NCBI GenBank assembly: GCA_963713545.1
Contig: CAVQME010000010.1
Span: 372,001-436,000, forward strand
From: CAVPLM01 sp963713545
Lineage (GTDB): Bacteria > Actinomycetota > Thermoleophilia > RBG-16-64-13
DNA: 64,000 nt
Direction: 5' to 3'
Shown: positions 60,500-64,000 of the stretch, in pieces
Layout: each line of letters begins with the position of its first letter
How positions within the stretch are numbered: the first letter of the stretch is position 1
Notes under the pieces: model-generated
Told to the model about the DNA's origin: nothing
Database searches by the model: none
Seen by the model: only the letters and a program-made list of their open reading frames with translations
Program-made: the position numbers and the translations under genes

Positions 60500-61357
60500 T
60501 CACTGTCCTTCAGCGGCCTTCTGGGCCTCCCGGAAAGCCGATATGAAGCGCATCGCGTAGTTGTCGCGCCCCAGCACCAGGTCCGCCGACAAGATAGCCA
60601 GACGCACCTGAGCTACATCCACGGTGGGGCAGGTCAGACCAGCCTCGACGGCTATGGCCAGATAAGCGCCGGTGAGAACGGGGCGGTTCGGCAGGCCGTG
60701 GGAGATGTTGCTGGCTCCTTGGGTCTGGTTGACGCCCAGTTCATCCCTGACCCGGCGGGTGGCCTCCAGAGTGGCCAGTCCGGCCTTCACATTGGCCCCC
60801 AGCGAAAGGGTGAGACAGTCGATGATCACGTCCTCCCGCGGGATGCCGATGGCCTCCGCCCGTTCCACGATGCGATAGGCGATCTCTACCCGGGCCCCAG
60901 CTTCCGCAGGTATGCCCTTCTCGTCAAGCGTCAGGCCGATGACCGGCACCCCGAACTCCTTCACCAGGGGCAGTACCTCCTCGAGCGAGGATTCCTCTCC
61001 GGTGACCGAGTTGACAATAGGCCGGCCCGGGCAGACCGCCAGCGCGGCCGCCAGGGCCTTCACCTTGCGGCTGTCCAGGCAAAGAGGTACGTCCACGACC
61101 TCAGCCACAGCCTGCACGGCCAGCGGGAGCATGATTATCTCGTCCACGCCTGTGGCGCCTACGTTGACGTCGAGGATGTCGGCTCCGGCCGCCACCTGAG
61201 CAATGGCCTCCTCGCGAGCAACATCCAGGCTTCCAGCCCGCAGAGCTTCAGCCAGACGCTTCTTGCCCGTCGGGTTGATGCGCTCACCGATCAAGACCGT
61301 GGGCCTACCGCCCCCGATGATGACCTCGCGTGTCGCGCTGCTTACTTTGGTCTCCAC
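60500..61357 (-). CDS. Pterin-dependent methyltransferase (MtrH/AcsE-like, DHPS fold)
   Basis: A 285-residue protein with the dihydropteroate-synthase fold as used by methyltetrahydrofolate:corrinoid methyltransferases. Diagnostic segments are PTVLIGERINPTGKKRLAEA, GADILDVNVGATGVDE, LDSRKVKALAAAL, IVNSVTGEESSLEE and QGASNISHGLPNRP. It would move the methyl group between the corrinoid protein and a tetrahydropterin. With the upstream corrinoid and UroD-fold genes it forms a demethylase set of the methyltransferase I/corrinoid/methyltransferase II type. Confidence 0.92.
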   Translation of the reverse strand: METKVSSATREVIIGGGRPTVLIGERINPTGKKRLAEALRAGSLDVAREEAIAQVAAGADILDVNVGATGVDEIIMLPLAVQAVAEVVDVPLCLDSRKVKALAAALAVCPGRPIVNSVTGEESSLEEVLPLVKEFGVPVIGLTLDEKGIPAEAGARVEIAYRIVERAEAIGIPREDVIIDCLTLSLGANVKAGLATLEATRRVRDELGVNQTQGASNISHGLPNRPVLTGAYLAIAVEAGLTCPTVDVAQVRLAILSADLVLGRDNYAMRFISAFREAQKAAEGQ

Positions 61358-61378
61358 TCGATGAATCCTTTCGTCTTT

Positions 61379-62146
61379 CTAGTCCTCGGTGGCAAACAGG
61401 TGGGAGAAGCCTATGACTTCCCCCGGCGGCACGACGACGATCTCGCCGCCCCTCTCTCCTCTGAACAGGTTTTCGAGCAGCTGGACCGAACCCGGCACCA
61501 CCACGTGCTCGAGCTCCAACTCTTCCGCATAGGCGCGGCTCTGGTCGATGCAGTCGGCCACGTCGTAGGCCCGGGTGTCGATGAGACCCACTCGCTCATA
61601 GCCGGCGAACATGGTCTTCCGCAGTTGGGCAGCCCGCTCGGCTCCGTATCGTTCGGTCCACTCTTCGAACGCTTCCGCCGTCGAGCTGTTATGACTGAGC
61701 CAGCCCCGGGTCAGATAGTAGCTGCGCGGATTCCTGGGAATGTCTTCTCGCGAGCAACCGTCGTTGAGAAGCAGGGAGACGCAGTCGTCGACCCGAGGGA
61801 AGACCAGGGTGAGGTGTTCCGCCGCCAGCCCCTGGAGCCCCTTGCCGCAGAACCCGAGGGCCAGGAGTACCTCCTCCACCGGCCCCACAGTCACCTCATC
61901 TTGTCGCTCGGCCGCCGGTCCTCGGCCGGGATGGACCGAAGGTAAGATCACCGCTTCGCCTGCGACCGCACCCTCGTCGAGTCGATCGATCAATTGCTGC
62001 AAGGCGGCGTTCAGCCGCTCGGGGCGATCGTGGAGTCCGCTCTCCACCCAGACAACGGGCAGCAGTGACCCAGGCGGAAGCGCTTCCAGCGCCAACTCCA
62101 CCTCATCCTCGATCATCTCGCAGGCAAGGATCACGGCACCTGCCAA
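61379..62146 (-). CDS. DUF1638 protein
   Basis: A 255-residue DUF1638 protein: VILACEMIEDEVELALEALP, VWVESGLHDRPERLNAALQ, the Cys-containing ALGFCGKGLQGL, FPRVDDCVSLLLNDGCSRED and RSYYLTRGWLSH. The family is regularly found with corrinoid methyltransferases and has no proven activity. The TTG at 62146 has GGGGGAG 5 nt upstream; an internal GTG (62134) is an alternative. It lies 22 nt before the pterin-dependent methyltransferase. Confidence 0.85.
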   Translation of the reverse strand: MAGAVILACEMIEDEVELALEALPPGSLLPVVWVESGLHDRPERLNAALQQLIDRLDEGAVAGEAVILPSVHPGRGPAAERQDEVTVGPVEEVLLALGFCGKGLQGLAAEHLTLVFPRVDDCVSLLLNDGCSREDIPRNPRSYYLTRGWLSHNSSTAEAFEEWTERYGAERAAQLRKTMFAGYERVGLIDTRAYDVADCIDQSRAYAEELELEHVVVPGSVQLLENLFRGERGGEIVVVPPGEVIGFSHLFATED

Positions 62147-62173
62147 ACCTTCTCCCCCTTCGAACTACCGGGG

Positions 62174-62212
62174 GGCGGTTGGGGCGGTCGCTCGCGGACC
62201 GCCCCAACCGCC
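62174..62212. terminator. 16-bp perfect hairpin between UroD-fold and DUF1638 genes
   Basis: GGCGGTTGGGGCGGTC (62174-62189) is exactly complementary to GACCGCCCCAACCGCC (62197-62212) with a 7-nt loop. In a one-strand operon this could partly terminate transcription or protect the upstream message, setting different levels for the methyltransferase pair and the downstream genes. Confidence 0.55.
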
Positions 62213-62248
62213 GCGACGGCGTTGGTCACTCCAGGCCGGCCTACCAGA

Positions 62249-63583
62249 CTAGTAGACCCCGTATTCTTTCGCGGTCTTCATCATCACTTCCAGGTTCTCG
62301 TCCTTGCCCTCGTCGGCGACCGCGCCGATGTCCAGGATGAAGCCACCGCCCGGACCGGCGATATCGATCAGCTTGCGGGTATGCTCAGCCACCTGCTCGG
62401 CCGTGCCGGCATGCAGCAGCGAGAGAGGCATGTTCCCCTGGATACAGGCGACCCTACCGATCGTCTCTTTCGCCCGGGCCATGTCGGACTGGTCGAAGAG
62501 CCACACGGTCTTGCCCTTGGGCAGGTCCATGATGGCCTCGAGCCTCGTGTTGTACCGCCCCTCCGCGAACAGGAACGGGATGCAACCTTCCTCGATGAGA
62601 CCCAGGAGCATCTGGCGCAGTGTCGGCCAGTAGAAGGTCTTGAACTGCTCGTCGCTCATGAAGCCGTCGGCACCTTTGTGCAGCGGGATGAAGACGAGGG
62701 GCGTAGCCACGCCTCCCGGCCGCTTGAGCGGCCAATCCACGGCCACCTGCACCAGGCGCTCGCAGACGGCCAGCACCTTCTCGGGATACCGGAACATGTC
62801 GACGATGACGCCCTTGGTGCCCCGGAGCGTGTCACCCAGGATGTCGAAGGGTGCCTTGGTGCCCGAGCCCGCGAAATGCGGGAAGCCCAGCCCCATGACT
62901 TCGTCCATCGCCGGGAAGACCACGTCTCCCCAGGCTTTCAGCTCCCGCGCCGCGGCGGCCATCTTCTCGAAGCTGGCGGCCATCTCCTCGGTCCCCCAGG
63001 CACTGACGTTCCCCGATACGAAGGGCAATTCGATGTAGTCGAGGAGAGACGACAGATTGCCGAAGCCGGCCAGAGCGCCGACCGTGCGGGGCAGGTAGGT
63101 GCGGAGGATGTAGTCGGAGGGGTCGGAGATCAGGTGGTCGTACTCCTCGGGGAGCATCCATTCTTTCTCGTTGTACTGATAACTGGCCGACTCGAGCACT
63201 CCATGCCCCGGCCAGGCGTAGAGCTTATAGTCCAGGTTGGCGAACATCGAGGCCGGCACCGTGTTGTGCAGCGGGTCGACGGAAGCGTCGGGCTGGAATT
63301 TCAGGTTGAAGTCCTTCCAGGCCTGGGCGGCGCGGGCCGGCTGGCTCATGGCCTCGTAGGGAGTCATCCCGGCGCTCTTGGCCGGCCAAAAGCCCGTGTT
63401 CAGGCGAACCGGCACCCGGTCGGGTTTCTCCAGGTTGATGGCAGCAAGGATGCGGTCCACCCGGGCTTTGTAGTCGGCTTCGGCCTCGGGGCTTTTGAAG
63501 GGGATGTCGGGGTTGCGCCACTTCTCGATACGGGAGGCCAGGCGTTCCTCCGGGGTCATATCGGCCCAGGCTTTACCTGCCAT
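62249..63583 (-). CDS. UroD-fold methyltransferase (methyltransferase I candidate)
   Basis: A 444-residue UroD-fold protein, longer than haem-pathway UroD (~350). The N-terminal MTPEERLASRIEKWRNPDIP is followed by RILAAINLEKPDRVPV. The barrel contains VSAWGTEEMAASFEKM and RVACIQGNMPLSLLHAGTAE. The H-x-C zinc motif of MtaA/MtbA is replaced (FLFAEGRYNTRLE) and the C-terminal G-C-x-x-P-P is FILDIGAVADEG, so the usual thiol-activating zinc site is missing. It therefore more likely binds a methyl donor than coenzyme M. ATG 63583 overlaps the corrinoid-protein stop (TGATG). Confidence 0.88.
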   Translation of the reverse strand: MAGKAWADMTPEERLASRIEKWRNPDIPFKSPEAEADYKARVDRILAAINLEKPDRVPVRLNTGFWPAKSAGMTPYEAMSQPARAAQAWKDFNLKFQPDASVDPLHNTVPASMFANLDYKLYAWPGHGVLESASYQYNEKEWMLPEEYDHLISDPSDYILRTYLPRTVGALAGFGNLSSLLDYIELPFVSGNVSAWGTEEMAASFEKMAAAARELKAWGDVVFPAMDEVMGLGFPHFAGSGTKAPFDILGDTLRGTKGVIVDMFRYPEKVLAVCERLVQVAVDWPLKRPGGVATPLVFIPLHKGADGFMSDEQFKTFYWPTLRQMLLGLIEEGCIPFLFAEGRYNTRLEAIMDLPKGKTVWLFDQSDMARAKETIGRVACIQGNMPLSLLHAGTAEQVAEHTRKLIDIAGPGGGFILDIGAVADEGKDENLEVMMKTAKEYGVY

Positions 63584-64000
63584 CACGCCACCCCCACCGT
63601 TTCTTTGGCAAAGGCGACCGCGGCCATGGCGTCGTCGCCGTAGGCGTCGGCCCCGGTGTACTTGCGGACGGTGTCGTCCATCTGCCCCCCGCCGATGATG
63701 ACCTTGAGATCCCCGCGGAGCCCGGCCGCCTCTACCTCTTCGATGGTGGACTTCATGGAGTCAAAGGCCACACTTAGAGAAGCCGGAGAGGGCGAGGACC
63801 TGGGGATGGTGTTCGGAGACGGCTTTTACGAAGTTCTCTTCCGGCTGGTCGATACCGAGGTCTATGACCTCAAAGCCGTTCACCTCCAGCATGAAGCCCA
63901 CGATGTCTTTACCGATGTCGTGGATGTCGCCCCGGACGGTACCTAAGACCACGGTGCCCAGCTTTTTAGCGGTATCGGTCTTCGCGGCCAGGTGAGGCTT
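63583..64000 (-). pseudogene. Corrinoid protein (B12-binding), frameshifted, partial at window edge
   Basis: B12-binding domain of a corrinoid methyltransferase carrier. From the window edge the frame reads LGTVVLGTVRGDIHDIGKDI (D-x-H-x-x-G with the cobalt-ligand His), then EVNGFEVIDLGIDQP, HHPQVLALSG, and stops at ~63762. A second frame continues with VAFDSMKSTIEEVEAAGL, LKVIIGGGQ and TGADAYGDDAMAAVAFA. One extra base at about 63780-63781 separates them; removing it restores LALSG-SLSVAFDSM. Either an assembly indel or a real lesion that would lose the last ~65 residues. The N-terminal helical bundle lies beyond the window. It overlaps the UroD-fold gene (TGATG). Confidence 0.85.

Overview
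The window is a high-GC, gene-dense stretch with short spacers, GTG/TTG starts and many ATGA, GTGA or TGATG stop/start overlaps. No rRNA, tRNA, insertion sequence, prophage or CRISPR array was found. Several features suggest an anaerobic or microaerophilic, possibly deep-branching, actinobacterial lineage: Thr-rich linkers after export signals, a Tat-exported lipoprotein binding protein, a tungsten-type aldehyde:ferredoxin oxidoreductase, corrinoid methyltransferase genes with a RACo-type activator, an ADP-forming acyl-CoA synthetase, and TreT plus OtsAB trehalose synthesis. That taxonomic placement is inference only.

Layout. 0-4.1 kb: end of a UroD-fold methyltransferase, a RACo-like corrinoid activator, an NTF2-like protein and an atypical GMC oxidoreductase. 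4.1-17.6 kb: mixed housekeeping and signalling genes (pirin, TfoX-like, diguanylate cyclase, SLH-anchored protein, DUF3795, GNAT, HAD, DUF2779, a bactofilin-like membrane protein, DUF302, PRC-barrel, a 48-residue membrane protein and YyaL). 17.7-20.3 kb: a minus-strand sulfur operon tusA, drsH-like, iscS-like and an iscU-MIP18 fusion. The IscS-like protein lacks the PLP-binding lysine and other PLP contacts. 20.6-25.6 kb: an RRM protein divergent from a trehalose operon (otsB, DUF5752, treT, otsA). 25.6-29 kb: small genes and a divergent EamA transporter/LysR pair. 29.1-34.2 kb: ilvD-ilvB-ilvN-ilvC, with a single-base frameshift near the end of ilvN and a palindromic operator candidate over the ilvD promoter. 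34.3-40.5 kb: class III aminotransferase, AOR, isocitrate dehydrogenase-type enzyme, GNAT and CapA. 40.8-44.8 kb: ADP-forming acyl-CoA synthetase overlapping a CoA-transferase/GNAT fusion. 45.1-49.5 kb: nitrilase-family amidase, DUF47/PiT phosphate pair, lipoprotein and UbiA prenyltransferase.

49.5-64 kb is a continuous minus-strand catabolic region. It reads, in transcription order, as corrinoid protein (frameshifted, runs off the end), UroD-fold methyltransferase, DUF1638, pterin-dependent methyltransferase, LIV-type ABC importer, aldehyde dehydrogenase, GNAT, compact PucR regulator, class III aminotransferase and CoA-acylating semialdehyde dehydrogenase. Together with the activator at the left end, this supplies the component types of a corrinoid O- or N-demethylase, plus uptake and oxidation of a side chain.

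The strongest candidates for something undescribed are the PLP-less IscS/TusA/DrsH sulfur operon, the importer-coupled demethylase island whose UroD-fold enzyme lacks the usual zinc-site cysteine, and a dispersed intergenic stem-loop family with a conserved loop core at 17.6 and 44.8-45.1 kb. Two single-base frameshifts in conserved genes (ilvN and the corrinoid protein) may be assembly errors.
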